Shown here: piece after piece, positions 34,391 through 46,682 of the stretch
How the letters are laid out: every line of letters starts with the position of its first letter
Position numbering within the stretch: position 1 is the first letter of the stretch
Assembly (NCBI GenBank): GCA_944989445.1
Contig: CALYLW010001222.1
Location: 262,350 to 326,349 of the forward strand
Length of the DNA: 64,000 nt
DNA from: Ampullaceana balthica
Lineage: Eukaryota; Mollusca; Gastropoda; Lymnaeidae
Reading direction: 5' to 3'
Program-made: the position numbers and the translations under genes
Notes under the pieces: model-generated
What the model saw: only the letters and a program-made list of their open reading frames with translations
Told to the model about the DNA's origin: nothing
Database searches by the model: none

Positions 34391-34793
34391 CTGTATGAAG
34401 CATTGTGTACGTGAAACCATTTGATGGCTATTCACCATTGGCTGTATGTAGCATTATGTAAGTGAAACTATTGAATGGCTATTCCCCATTGGCTGTATGT
34501 AGCATTATGTAAGTGAAACCATTGAATGGCTATTCTCCATTGGCTGTATGAAGCATTATGTAAGTGAAACTATTGAATGGCTATTCACCATTGGCTGTAT
34601 GTAGCATTATGTAAAAGAAACTATTGAATGGCTATTCTCCATTGGCTGTATGTAGCATTATGTAAGTGAAACTATTGAATGGCTATTTTCCATTGGCTGT
34701 ATGTAGCATTATGTAAGTGAAACTATTGAATGGCTATTCTCCATTGGCTGTATGTAGCATTATGTAAGTGAAACTATTGAATGGCTATTCACT
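34391..34793. repeat. Minisatellite, 51-bp unit, about 8 copies
   Basis: Unit CATTGGCTGTATGTAGCATT, ATGTAAGTGAAACTATTG and AATGGCTATTCTC. It starts right at the end of the MITE. ATTCTCCATTGG is shared with the 54-bp array at 41.8 kb. Confidence 0.95.
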
Positions 34794-34910
34794 TCTCATG
34801 ATGACACTGGTCTTTCCTAGATTGCTACGTTCCCTCCCCAACCCCCTCCTGTACGCGTTCCACTCACCAGGACCAACGTATTGGTCACGGCACTTTTTTT
34901 AAAGCCCAGC

Positions 34911-35590
34911 CGCTGTAACACATACCCGTTACGACACTGCAACACATACCTGTGACGTCACTGTAACACATACCCGTTACGACACTGTAACACATACCCG
35001 TTACGACACTGTAACACATACCCGTTACGACACTGTAACACATACCCGTGACGACACTGTAACACATACCCGTTACGACACTGTAACACATACCCGTTAC
35101 GACACTGTAACACATACCCGTTACGACACTGTAACACATACCCGTTACGACACTGTAACACATACCCGTTACGACACTGTAACACATACCCGTTACGACA
35201 CTGTAACACATACCCGTTACGACACTGTAACACATACCCGTGACGACACTGTAACACATACCCGTGACGACACTGTAACACATACCTGTGACGTCACTGT
35301 AACACATACCCGTTACGACACTGTAACACATACCCGTTACGACACTGTAACACATACCCGTGACGACACTGTAACACATACCCGTGACGACACTGTAACA
35401 CATACCCGTGACGACACTGTAACACATACCCGTGACGACACTGTAACACATACCCGTGACGACACTGTAACACATACCCGTGACGACACTGTAACACATA
35501 CCCGTGACGACACTGTAACACATACCCGTGACGACACTGTAACACATACCCGTGACGACACTGTAACACATACCCGTGACGACACTGTAA
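34911..35590. repeat. Minisatellite, 24-bp unit, about 28 copies
   Basis: Unit CACTGTAACACATACCCGTT plus ACGA. Left-hand units mostly have GTTACGAC, right-hand units GTGACGAC. Two units read CCTGTGACGTCAC and thus contain the full CRE palindrome TGACGTCA (34,953-34,960 and 35,289-35,296). Confidence 0.97.
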
Positions 35591-36177
35591 GATATAAAGT
35601 TACTTCATTGAAAATAATACCATTTTATCCACCTAAACACATTGCTGTTGCGAGACATTTATGAACAAGTAAAAAAAAACAATTAAAAAAACAACAAACA
35701 AACAGCAGCAACGTTTGACAAAAGTTTCAAGGATTTATTGATTTTTGTTTTTGAAAAGCATCACCGGAAGTGTGGCCAGTCCCCCTGATTACCTCCCTCC
35801 CCCATCTTCCCCGCCCTGCACCCCACCCCCCTCTCGTCATTCCCCACATTTTGTTGTAAAAGAAGCTCCTCTCACATGTAGCCTCACAACAACAATATAT
35901 CCATCGTTTGTCAACGGACAAATTCCTTTATTCTTGTAACACAGCTTGCGATTCTTTCGTTAACATGGACCAGCACCTTGGGGGAGTTCAAGCACCGCCA
36001 GTCACCATTGTTGGCCGCGTTATCGCTAGTCTATACACATCAGTAAGATGGGACTGTTCAGGTTTTCTCGTTAGAATCTTACTATCAGGAATCAAGTTCT
36101 TAAATCCCCGTAGCTTTATGATTATGACAGTTTAAAAAAAAAGAGTCGCCATAATGACAACAAATATTGCTTTGAAC
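35591..36177. other. Non-coding spacer
   Basis: Pyrimidine-rich stretch with C-runs near 35,780-35,840. Short open frames are unconvincing. Confidence 0.4.
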
Positions 36178-36375
36178 ATATACATACCGGCATTCACTAC
36201 TATTACATATACATACCGGCATTCACTACTATTACATTACATACCGGCATTCACTACTATTACATTACATACCGGCATTCACTACTATTACATTACATAC
36301 CGGCATTCACTACTATTACATATACATACCGGCATTCACTACTATTACATATACATACCGGCATTCACTACACTA
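36178..36375. repeat. Minisatellite, 23/29-bp units, about 8 copies
   Basis: Unit ATACCGGCATTCACTACTAT plus TAC, with or without an extra ATATAC, so two unit lengths are mixed. Confidence 0.93.
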
Positions 36376-36404
36376 CTATTTTATTGTCGCCCCAAATCTC
36401 CATA

Positions 36405-37497
36405 GTAATAATCTAGGTAATCCTCCAGTTTCTACACGTATATTATTTCACAGTGAAATTTTATTTTCTCGTGAGAACGTACGTTTTTATTTTATTAAAT
36501 GCATTAACATATGTTATATTTTAGCTATTATAGCACTAATTTGTAAGTTTTATTAATTTCTATGGCTTTTTTCAGCCCTTAAAGCTACATAATCGGAGTG
36601 GGATACATCTATTTTGATTATGTAGTACTCTACTTGCCGAGTTGTCACAGTAAGATGCCAAATGAAATTTTCTCACTTAAAAACAAACAAAATAAGAATC
36701 AAACATCTAGTAATGAAATATAAAATGAAATTGTCTTTAAAATATTTATTTATCTTCCAAGAACATTAACATAGATGAATAATACTTACATTTTTTTTTC
36801 AGTCAGTACATTTATTTTAGCATGGGTCGAGCCAGGTAAAAACATCTGGCAAGCTAAACAAAAATGGACGCATCGTAACCACATTTATTAAAAATATAAT
36901 TTGTAATGTCACGTCTGTAGTGTCTGTCCGTGACGCTACTAATTTTAGAAAGCAGCGCACCAAATTACTGCACCAATGCATCAAAAGGTGTGCAACTTAA
37001 AGATGCGCTGTAAAAAATATTATATGACGTCATTGTTTTAGCTCATATTTTAATTTTGGAAAAGGGATCAATGTAAAAAGAGGATTTGATGATGGTTAAT
37101 TATAAAATAAAAAAAATAAAAAAACCCTATTATAAAATACTTTGTGTACATTTCAGAAAGTTAAATATTTCGTATTTATCAAACAAGGACAAGTTAGTTG
37201 GGCTTTTGAAAAAGGTCGGCGCCGTAGGCGCCCTAAAAAAAGTGCATTTTTTCAAAATAAATAGATTTCAGCTGAAAACTTCCGTCATTTTTGACGGGTG
37301 ATACGCTAGTGTATTGTATATAGCCGAAAAAATGCCTTAGAAATTAAAAAAGACTCACAAATTAGCGCTGTAATAGCTGAAATACAACATATAATAATGC
37401 ATTTAATAAATTGAAAACGTAAGTTCTCACGAGAAAATAAAATTTCGCTGTGAAATAATATACCCTTAGAAACTGCAGGATTACCATAATCAGTAAC
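36405..37497. mobile_element. Element with about 170-bp inverted terminal repeats
   Basis: The left arm (36,405-36,575) reappears as reverse complement at about 37,320-37,497: GGTAATCCTCCAGTTTCTA against the complement of GAAACTGCAGGATTACC; TATTATTTCACAGTGAAATT against AATTTCGCTGTGAAATAATA; TTTTCTCGTGAGAAC against GTTCTCACGAGAAAA. The interior includes a repeat also present at 20,935-21,150. No transposase frame. Confidence 0.85.
36925..37310. repeat. Dispersed repeat, copy 2, inside the long-TIR element
   Basis: Shares GTGACGCTACTAATTTTAGA, CACCAAATTACTGCACCA and TTTTTGACGGGTGATAC with 20,935-21,150. Includes AAGGTCGGCGCCGTAGGCGC, a short GC-rich palindrome. Confidence 0.72.
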
Positions 37498-37785
37498 AAC
37501 ATTACTTTACTGCTGTGTTGTGCCCCTATCTTCATATTTTATACTGTACCAATTTTGATACACCGATATGACTTTAATAACTCATGTAATCCCGCTCCCC
37601 CCTTTTTTTTCCTGACACTGTCTTTCAGTGAACCTAAAGTTCAAGGCCAATGGTTTGTAAACAAGTTATAACGGTACTACATCAAGCTAGGGCACTCTAA
37701 ATACTAACACTCTCCACTTGGAGGCAAGCTGTCCGCATCGCACCAATATCCCTCGATCGATGCCTCGTTCATGGAAGTGAGAGCT

Positions 37786-38128
37786 AACATAACCATCACG
37801 TCACGTTTAAACACAACCATCACGTCACGTTTACACACAACCATCACATCACGTTTAAACACAACCAGCACATCACGTTTAAACACAATCCATCACATCA
37901 CGTTTACACACAACCATCACATCACGTTTAAACACAACCATCACATCACGTTTACACACAAACATCACATCACGTTTAAGCACAACCATCACATCACGTT
38001 TAAACACAACCATAAAACCACGTTTAAACATAACCATCACATCACGCTTAAACACAATCATCACATCACGTTTAAACACAACCATCACATCACGTTTAAA
38101 CACAACCATCACATCACGTTTAAACACG
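37786..38128. repeat. Minisatellite, 24-bp unit, about 14 copies
   Basis: Unit AACCATCACATCACGTTTAA plus ACAC. The first two units have CACGTCACG; later ones CACATCACG. Reads HNHHITFK in one frame. Confidence 0.95.
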
Positions 38129-38307
38129 TGTCTCCGGTCTAACTCTTGCATGGACGTCATGGCTTTAGACGTCAACTAGTCAAAGCTCAGTCCGTTACCG
38201 TGTCTTAGACTTGTCGTGATCGGGATATCAAGTAGACAGGCATCTGATTATTCAGGTCCATGCACTCTTGAAAATAGCAATATCTAGTTAATTACTTCCT
38301 CAGAAGT

Positions 38308-38510
38308 GTTCGCATACCCTCCAATTACAGGAGTGTTCCCATACATTCTTCCAATTACAGGAGTGTTCCCATACCTTCTTCCAATTACAAGAGTGTTCCC
38401 ATACCTTCTTCCAATTACAGGAGTGTTCCCATACCTTCTTCCAATTACAGGAGTGTTCCCATACATTCTTCCAATTACAGGAGTGTTCCCATACCTTCTT
38501 CCAATTACAG
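38308..38510. repeat. Minisatellite, 30-bp unit, 7 copies
   Basis: Unit TTCCAATTACAGGAGTGTTC then CCATACCTTC, with catacattc in some copies. Confidence 0.95.
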
Positions 38511-38621
38511 CCATCTCTAGTCATTGATCTCATGTCATCTTTAGCCATTCATCTCATAATAAAAAAAAACAAAGCTGTTTAAGAATTATGAAATAGTCCT
38601 GATTCATATTACAGTGTTGCG

Positions 38622-38622
38622 T

Positions 38623-38692
<70 letters not shown>
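38622..38692. repeat. (GT)n microsatellite
   Basis: About 30 GT dinucleotides, ending GGTGGGGGTG. Confidence 0.97.
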
Positions 38693-38749
38693 TGGGGGTG
38701 TTAATGAATTGTGTTTAACAAAAAATCAATATTCATCAAACGGCACAGG

Positions 38750-39922
38750 GAGTCCATACTTGATGATTAGATTATAACAACTGTAATAGACTGTGAGTCC
38801 ATACTTGATGATTAGATTATAACAACTGTAATAGACTGTGAGTCCATACTTGATGATTAGATTATAACAACTGTAATAGACTGTGAGTCCATACTTGATG
38901 ATTAGATTATAACAACTGTAATAGACTGTGAGTCCATACTTGATGATTAGATTATAACAACTGTAATAGACTGTGAGTCCATACTTGATGATTAGATTAT
39001 AACAACTGTAATAGACTGTGAGTCCATACTTGATGATTAGATTATAACAACTGTAATAGACTGTGAGTCCATACTTGATGATTAGATTATAACAACTGTA
39101 ATAGACTGTGAGTCCATACTTGATGATTAGATTATAACAACTGTAATAGACTGTGAGTCCATACTTGATGATTAGATTATAACAACTGTAATAGACTGTG
39201 AGTCCATACTTGATGATTAGATTATAACAACTGTAATAGACTGTGAGTCCATACTTGATGATTAGATTATAACAACTGTAATATGACTGTGGGTCCATAC
39301 TTGATGATTAGATTATAACAACTGTAATAGACTGTGAGTCCATACTTGATGATTAGATTATAACAACTGTAATATGACTGTGAGTCCATACTTGATGATT
39401 AGATTATAACAACTGTAATAGACTGTGAGTCCATACTTGATGATTAGATTATAACAACTGTAATATGACTGTGGGTCCATACTTGATGATTAGATTATAA
39501 CAACTGTAATAGACTGTGAGTCCATACTTGATGATTAGATTATAACAACTGTAATAGACTGTGAGTCCATACTTGATGATTAGATTATAACAACTGTAAT
39601 AGACTGTGAGTCCATACTTGATGATTAGATTATAACAACTGTAATAGACTGTGAGTCCATACTTGATGATTAGATTATAACAACTGTAATAGACTGTGAG
39701 TCCATACTTGATGATTAGATTATAACAACTGTAATAGACTGTGAGTCCATACTTGATGATTAGATTATAACAACTGTAATAGACTGTGAGTCCATACTTG
39801 ATGATTAGATTATAACAACTGTAATAGACTGTGAGTCCATACTTGATGATTAGATTATAACAACTGTAATAGACTGTGAGTCCATACTTGATGATTAGAT
39901 TATAACAACTGTAATAGACTGT
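38750..39922. repeat. Minisatellite, 45-bp unit, about 26 copies
   Basis: Unit GAGTCCATACTTGATGATTA, GATTATAACAACTGTAATAG and ACTGT. Three units have an extra T (TAATATGACTG) and two of these read GGGTCC, clustered at 39,280-39,480; the others look identical. Confidence 0.97.
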
Positions 39923-40012
39923 GCACAGGTGACATTGCTATTTATGGGGTTACTAGTTAATTAGTTTTGCTTATAATTAAATATAGTTCGATAAACTAAT
40001 ATCATGGAAGGC

Positions 40013-40850
40013 AAATAGAATATCACGTAATGTATTACACTTAGAATATCACGTAATGTATTACACTTAGAATATCACGTAATGTATTACACTTAGAATA
40101 TCACGTAATGTATTACACTTAGAATATCACGTAATGTATTACACTTAGAATATCACGTAATGTATTACACTTAGAATATCACGTAATGTATTACAAATAG
40201 AATATCACGTAATGTATTACAAATAGAATATCACGTAATGTATTACAAATAGAATATCACGTAATGTATTACAAATAGAATATCACGTAATGTATTACAA
40301 ATAGAATATCACGTAATGTATTACAAATAGAATATCACGTAATGTATTACAAATAGAATATCACGTAATGTATTACAAATAGAATATCACGTAATGTATT
40401 ACAAATAGAATATCACGTAATGTATTACAAATAGAATATGACGTAATGTATTACAAATAGAATATGACGTAATGTATTACAAATAGAATATCACGTAATG
40501 TATTACAAATAGAATATCACGTAATGTATTACAAATAGAATATCACGTAATGTATTACAAATAGAATATCACGTAATGTATTACAAATAGAATATCACGT
40601 AATGTATTACAAATAGAATATCACGTAATGTATTACAAATAGAATATCACGTAATGTATTACAAATAGAATATGACGTAATGTATTACAAATAGAATATC
40701 ACGTAATGTATTACAAATAGAATATCACGTAATGTATTACAAATAGAATATCACGTAATGTATTACAAATAGAATATCACGTAATGTATTACAAATAGAA
40801 TATCACGTAATGTATTACAAATAGAATATGACGTAATGTATTACACTTAG
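40013..40850. repeat. Minisatellite, 26-bp unit, about 32 copies
   Basis: Unit AGAATATCACGTAATGTATT plus ACAAAT. The first 6-7 units end ACACTT, the rest ACAAAT. Four units carry TATGACGTAATG, a CRE-like variant. Confidence 0.97.
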
Positions 40851-40969
40851 AAATATTTAGCACTTCATACAGCTGAAGGAATTAGCAGAACCCCAAAGGT
40901 TCGGTACACCATATGTATACATTTCTCTGCTTACTGACAGAACACACACTCTCAAATGAATATATATTT

Positions 40970-41248
40970 ATGTTGGTTGAGGAGGGGGCCATGAATGACA
41001 TATACTTGTATTGGGTTGAGGAGGGGGCCGGGAATGACATATACTTGTATTGGGTTGAGGAGGGGGCCGGGAATGACATATACTTGTATTGGGTTGAGGA
41101 GGGGCCGGGAATGACATATACTTGTATTGGGTTGAGGAGGGGGCCGGGAATGACATATACTTGTATTGGGTTGAGGAGGGGGCCATGAATGACATATACT
41201 TGTATTGGATTGAGGAGGGGGCCATGAATGACATATACTTGTATTGGT
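40970..41248. repeat. Minisatellite, 39-bp unit, 7 copies
   Basis: Unit GAATGACATATACTTGTATT and GGGTTGAGGAGGGGGCCGG; outer copies have CCAT for CCGG, and one has a G deletion. Confidence 0.95.
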
Positions 41249-41825
41249 GACTTAAAATGTTAAAACTTTGTTCGTCTGCTGTGGAAAGGGCAAATAATGA
41301 AGTGTGTAATGACTGGAAACTATCCCAAGACTTTATTTACTTTTAGTTTCCTGCTTCTCTTCCCAGCCATTTATGGCCAGTACACGTGGCATCACTGTAA
41401 CGAATATATACGAGTTACATACGAGCATATGTTTTCTCTTACAATCTACCTAAGAGCAGAACGAGAGACAGAAATGATGAGCGAAGACAGGAAATTTAAT
41501 TAAGACAAGAACCAGAAACATTGTGATAGATGCCTCGGCGAAAGAACGTACAGCATCGATCTGACCTAGGTCTGGCTTACCCCCTCCCACCCCCACTACT
41601 GGACGTGCTTCTCTAGGTGGAGTTGATCCTTAAGAGGAGTTGCATCTATTTCAAACTACTTTAAAAAATTGTGTACACAAATGACATCCAAAGTGCATTA
41701 TTATTTAATCTTTCTAATGGAATTTCGCTTTAAAGAATTTTAAGAAATTAGTTTTCAATAAGACTAATGTTAATTTTGTGTTTTCCACGATTCTGCTATG
41801 AATTTGGTTGTCTACGAATGTTCAT
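41249..41825. other. Spacer with a short signal-peptide-like frame
   Basis: No gene established. The frame at 41,297-41,503 starts with a hydrophobic segment (TLFTFSFLLLFPAIYG) but has no relative I recognise and no splice or promoter context. Confidence 0.3.
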
Positions 41826-43748
41826 GTCATTCTCCATTGGTTCGTGCTACAGGCCAAGGGTTATAAACCTCTATGTCACGTCATTCTCCATTGGTTCGTG
41901 CTATAGGCCAAGGGTTATAAACCTCTATGTCAAGTCATTCTCCATTGGTTCGTGCTATAGGCCAAGGGTTATAAATCTCTATGTCAAGTCATTCTCCATT
42001 GGTTCGTGCTATAGGCCAAGGGTTATAAACCTCTATGTCACGTCATTCTCCATTGGTTCGTGCTATAGGCCAAGGGTTATAAACCTCTATGTCAAGTCAT
42101 TCTCCATTGGTTCGTGCTACAGGCCAAGGGTTATAAACCTCTATGTCAAGTCATTCTCCATTGGTTCGTGCTATAGGCCAAGGGTTATAAACTTCTATGT
42201 CAAGTCATTCTCCATTGGTTCGTGCTATAGGCCAAGGGTTATAAACCTCTATGTCAAGTCATTCTCCATTGGTTCGTGCTATAGGCCAAGGGTTATAAAC
42301 CTCTATGTCACGTCATCCTCCATTGGTTCGTGCTATAGGCCAAGGGTTATAAACCTCTATGTCATGTCATTCTCCATTGGTTCTTGCTACAGGCCAAGGG
42401 TTATAAACCTCTATGTCACGTCATTCTCCATTGGTTCGTGCTATAGGCCAAGGGTTATAAACCTCTATGTCAAGTCATTCTCCATTGGTTCGTGCTATAG
42501 GCCAAGGGTTGTAAACCTCTATGTCAAGTCATTCTCCATTGGTTCGTGCTACAGGCCAAGGGTTATAAACCTCTATGTCACGTCATTCTCCATTGGTTCG
42601 TGCTATAGGCCAAGGGTTATAAACCTCTATGTCATGTCATTCTCCATTGGTTCGTGCTATAGGCCAAGGGTTATAAACCTCTATGTCACGTCATTCTCCA
42701 TTGGTTCGTGCTATAGGCCAAGGGTTATAAACCTCTATGTCAAGTCATTCTCCATTGGTTCGTGCTATAGGCCAAGGGTTATAAACCTCTATGTCACGTC
42801 ATTCTCCATTGGTTCGTGCTATAGGCCAAGGGTTATAAACCTCTATGTCAAGTCATTCTCCATTGGTTCGTGCTATAGGCCAAGGGTTATAAACCTCTAT
42901 GTCAAGTCATTCTCCATTGGTTCGTGCTATAGGCCAAGGGTTATAAACCTCTATGTCACGTCATTCTCCATTGGTTCGTGCTATAGGCCAAGGGTTATAA
43001 ACCTCTATGTCACGTCATTCTCCATTGGCTCGTGCTATAGGCCAAGGGTTATAAACCTCTATGTCACGTCATTCTCCATTGGTTCGTGCTATAGGCCAAG
43101 GGTTATAAACCTCTATGTCACGTCATTCTCCATTGGTTCGTGCTATAGGCCAAGGGTTATAAACCTCTATGTCACGTCATTCTCCATTGGCTCGTGCTAT
43201 AGGCCAAGGGTTATAAACCTCTATGTCACGTCATTCTCCATTGGTTCGTGCTATAGGCCAAGGGTTATAAATCTCTATGTCAAGTCATTCTCCATTGGTT
43301 CGTGCTATAGGCCAAGGGTTGTAAACCTCTATGTCAAGTCATTCTCCATTGGTTCGTGCTATAGGCCAAGGGTTATAAACCTCTATGTCACGTCATTCTC
43401 CATTGGTTCGTGCTATAGGCCAAGGGTTATAAACCTCTATGTCACGTCATTCTCCATTGGTTCGTGCTATAGGCCAAGGGTTATAAACCTCTATGTCAAG
43501 TCATTCTCCATTGGTTCGTGCTATAGGCCAAGGGTTATAAACCTCTATGTCACGTCATTCTCCATTGGTTCGTGCTATAGGCCAAGGGTTATAAACCTCT
43601 ATGTCACGTCATTCTCCATTGGTTCGTGCTATAGGCCAAGGGTTATAAACCTCTATGTCACGTCATTCTCCATTGGTTCGTGCTATAGGCCAAGGGTTAT
43701 AAACCTCTATGTCACGTCATTCTCCATTGGTTCAGGCGTTATAAACTT
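41826..43748. repeat. Minisatellite, 54-bp unit, about 35 copies
   Basis: Unit TCATTCTCCATTGGTTCGTG, CTATAGGCCAAGGGTTATAA and ACCTCTATGTCACG. It gives an 18-residue repeat frame open for about 660 codons. Variation is concentrated at a few sites (cacg/caag/catg, tatagg/tacagg). Each unit holds an inverted CCAAT core (ATTGG) and a TTATAAA about 27 bp later. Confidence 0.97.
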
Positions 43749-43750
43749 CT

Positions 43751-44028
43751 TAGTTTAATTCAAGTCTCCCTTCTGTCTGCCTAGTTTAATTCAAGTCTCC
43801 CTCCTGTCTGCCTAGTTTAATTCAAGTCTCCCTTCTGTCTGCCTAGTTTAATTCAAGTCTCCCTTCTGTCTGCTAGTTTAATTCAAGTCTCGCTGCTGTC
43901 TGCCTAGTTTAATTCAAGTTTCCCTTCTGTCTGCCTAGTTTAATTCAAGTCTCCCTTCTGTCTGCATAGTTTAATTCAAGTCTCCCTTCTGTCTGCATAG
44001 TTTAATTCAAGTCTCTTTTCTGTCTGCT
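43751..44028. repeat. Minisatellite, 31-bp unit, 9 copies
   Basis: Unit TAGTTTAATTCAAGTCTCCC then TTCTGTCTGCC. It abuts the 54-bp array within a few bases. Confidence 0.95.
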
Positions 44029-44235
44029 TCCCTCGGATGTCAGGACCCTGACCCTCCCCTCCTCGCAGGCCTCTCATAGTCATTGAACGTCTGATCCCCC
44101 GCCCCCCGCCCCCCCCCCAACCAAATGAATGTCAGCTGACTGGTTTGGACTGTGCACTGGTGTAACAGTTGAGAGCATCGTTCAAGACTTGTCTCTTATG
44201 TTAATTGTCACGTTGACAAATGCACCAATAGCATT

Positions 44236-44302
<67 letters not shown>

Positions 44303-44834
44303 CACTCTCACGATCAAAGTATTTGACAATATAGTTAGGTTAGCTATCAAGTGATTCGTTTATCAATACTTACTGTCAATACAGTCAAGTTAGCTAGGAA
44401 GGGAGAGAGAGAGAGAGAGGGAGGGAGGGATGGAGAGGGAGGGAGGGAGAGAGGGAGGGAGAGAAAGTGTGGGAGAGAGAGAGGGAGTGAGGGATGGAGA
44501 GAGATGGAGGGAGGGAGAGAGAGGGAGGGAGAGAAAGAGGGTGGGAGAGAGAGAGGGAGGGAGGGAGAGGGGAGGAGGGAGGGAGAGAGAGATAGAGATA
44601 GAAGGGAAATGGGGACTGACCGGCAGGAATTGTCCATTGCACCAGGGACAGTTGAAATATTTTCCCTGCACTGACGTCATAGCGAAATGTAATTTATTTT
44701 ATTTTGTTTCATTGTATGTACTCCTTGTCGAAAAATTGACATGAGTATTAAAGGCTGCAAATTGAGGAATATAATTGTATTTTTCTGTCGTTTATCTTGA
44801 TAATTTCTGCGGACCGGCGGCGGATGGCCCACGG
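44029..44834. repeat. Microsatellite-rich spacer: (AT)n and (GGGA)n
   Basis: C-run at about 44,096-44,118, (AT)n at 44,236-44,300 and an imperfect GAGA/GGGA purine tract at 44,398-44,605. No gene. Confidence 0.9.
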
Positions 44835-45157
44835 ACCGGTAGCGGTCTGCGGACCACCACTTGGAGTAGCACTGAGGAAGTGGGTGGGACCGGTAGCGGT
44901 CTGCGGACCACCACTTGGAGTAGCACTGAGGAAGTGGATGGGACCGGTAGCGGTCTGCGGACCACCACTTGGAGTAGCACTGAGGAAGTGGATGGGACCG
45001 GTAGCGGTCTGCGGACCACCACTTGTAGTAGCACTGAGGAAGTGGGTGGGACCGGTAGCGGTCTGCGGACCACCACTTTGAGTAGCACTGAGGAAGTGGG
45101 TGGGACCGGTAGCGGTCTGCGGACCACCACTTTGAGTAGCACTGAGGAAGTGGATGC
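44835..45157. repeat. Minisatellite, 54-bp unit, 6 copies, GC-rich
   Basis: Unit ACCGGTAGCGGTCTGCGGAC, CACCACTTGGAGTAGCACTG and AGGAAGTGGGTGGG. Open in several frames on both strands; the GC content is unlike the neighbouring AT-rich arrays. Confidence 0.96.
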
Positions 45158-45306
45158 GGTTTATGGGAGAGAGAGGAAGAGGACCACGACACACATTATC
45201 ATCGCCCAAGTTGGAACAACTATTGACACATTTATTTAGTCAGACCCCTCCCCCTTTTGACATTAATACAGATCACGCAGGGGGGTAGCCACAATGTTTC
45301 TTTAGG

Positions 45307-45744
45307 AGTAAGATTGATGTAATGTACAGTAAGATTGATGTAATGTACAGTAAGATTGATGTAATGTACAGTAAGATTGCTGTAATGTAGAGTTAGATTG
45401 CTGTAATGTACAGTAAGATTGCTGTAATGTAGAGTAAGATTGATGTCATGTGCAGTAAGATTGGTGTAATGTACAGTAAGATTGATGTAATGTGCAGTAA
45501 GATTGATGTAATGGTCAGTAAGATTGATGTAATTAATGTACAGTAAGATTGATGTAATGTACAGTAAGATTGATGTAATGTACAGTAAGATTGATGTAAT
45601 GTACAGTAAGATTGATGTAATGTACAGTAAGATTGATGTAATGTACAGTAAGATTGATGTAATGTACAGTAAGATTGAGGTAATGTACAGTAAGATTGAT
45701 GTAATGTACAGTAAGATTGATGTAATGTACAGTAAGATTGATGT
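45307..45744. repeat. Minisatellite, 21-bp unit, about 20 copies
   Basis: Unit GTAAGATTGATGTAATGTAC plus A. The left part is variable, the right part uniform; an ambiguous base N at 45,745 sits at its right edge. Confidence 0.96.
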
Positions 45745-45745
45745 N

Positions 45746-46682
45746 ATATAGTCTTAACCATCAGCCTATGATGTTATAGAGACCAAATCACCGGTGAACA
45801 AATCGATAGTTGTATATTGATTGTGTAAGCCATAAGCGGCTTATTTCCAACGCATGAACACAACACCGTGTTTAAAATTTATCTAATACCGCTTTTGTAC
45901 AAACCCCTCAACAAATTTACATACGTTTTCCGTGGAGTCTGAAGATTACAATGGTTGGTCATGCACTGAAAGCTTAGACTTAGACAGTCGGCGATAGTTT
46001 TATTTCTTGTCTGTATCTATTCCTCACCTTTAGAACAAAGAACTCTCTTCTTCTGGTGGCCGTACTCTGTATTTGTCCTAACCATTACTCGGACAATACA
46101 ATTAGAACACGGTCCAAGTTTCTCAGTCTATTGGTCGAGTGAGTGTCTGCATGCTATGGGGACGGTCAGGTCAGACTAGCGCCTGTAAATGTTGCGATGC
46201 TTTTAGTTCCGTTGTTCAAAGCTACTTGTCCCCCCTCCCCACATTGCCCTTCCAAATTTCTTATTGCCCACAAATACCCCCTCCCTAACACACTTTTTAA
46301 CTAAATCCTACCAATACACCCGTCTCTCACAAAACGATACTTTTTGAACAACACAGATTTAAGAGCAACAAGTTCAACTAAAGGCGATCTTAAACTTCAA
46401 ATGAAGCGTTCATGTTGCCAAGTCACGGCACATTGACTTGTCTGCCATTAGGTCTGGCTGTCTGAAGTCTGTGGACGGTCATACAAGATACAACTGAAAG
46501 TAGAGCTACAAATTATGGTGGTTATAATAAACCTGGCCTCCTTCAAGTGGCTGCATACACACCCGGCGGGTGGTGGTACACTGCAGTCTGTGGTCGATCT
46601 CAAACTTTGTCTCGTGTACTCAAATTGTGAGAACCTTTGACTTACTGGACACAGGAGCTACAGACAGTGAGTCACAATAACT
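45746..46682. other. Non-coding spacer, about 0.9 kb
   Basis: Apparently unique sequence between two arrays. No exon, transposon end or repeat recognised. Confidence 0.4.

Noticed and set aside
41297..41503. A small secreted peptide gene
   Set aside because: The hydrophobic N-terminus looks signal-like, but there is no homology, no transcription evidence, and it lies between two minisatellites in a probable intron.
41767..43758. A 663-codon open frame as a repetitive protein
   Set aside because: The frame is only the stop-free reading of the 54-bp minisatellite. The start lies outside the array in ordinary spacer, there is no splice or promoter context, and unit changes do not favour silent sites consistently.
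44351..44680. Arg/Glu-Gly-rich and Ser/Pro/Leu-rich open frames
   Set aside because: They are translations of the GGGA/TCCC purine-pyrimidine tract in several frames on both strands.
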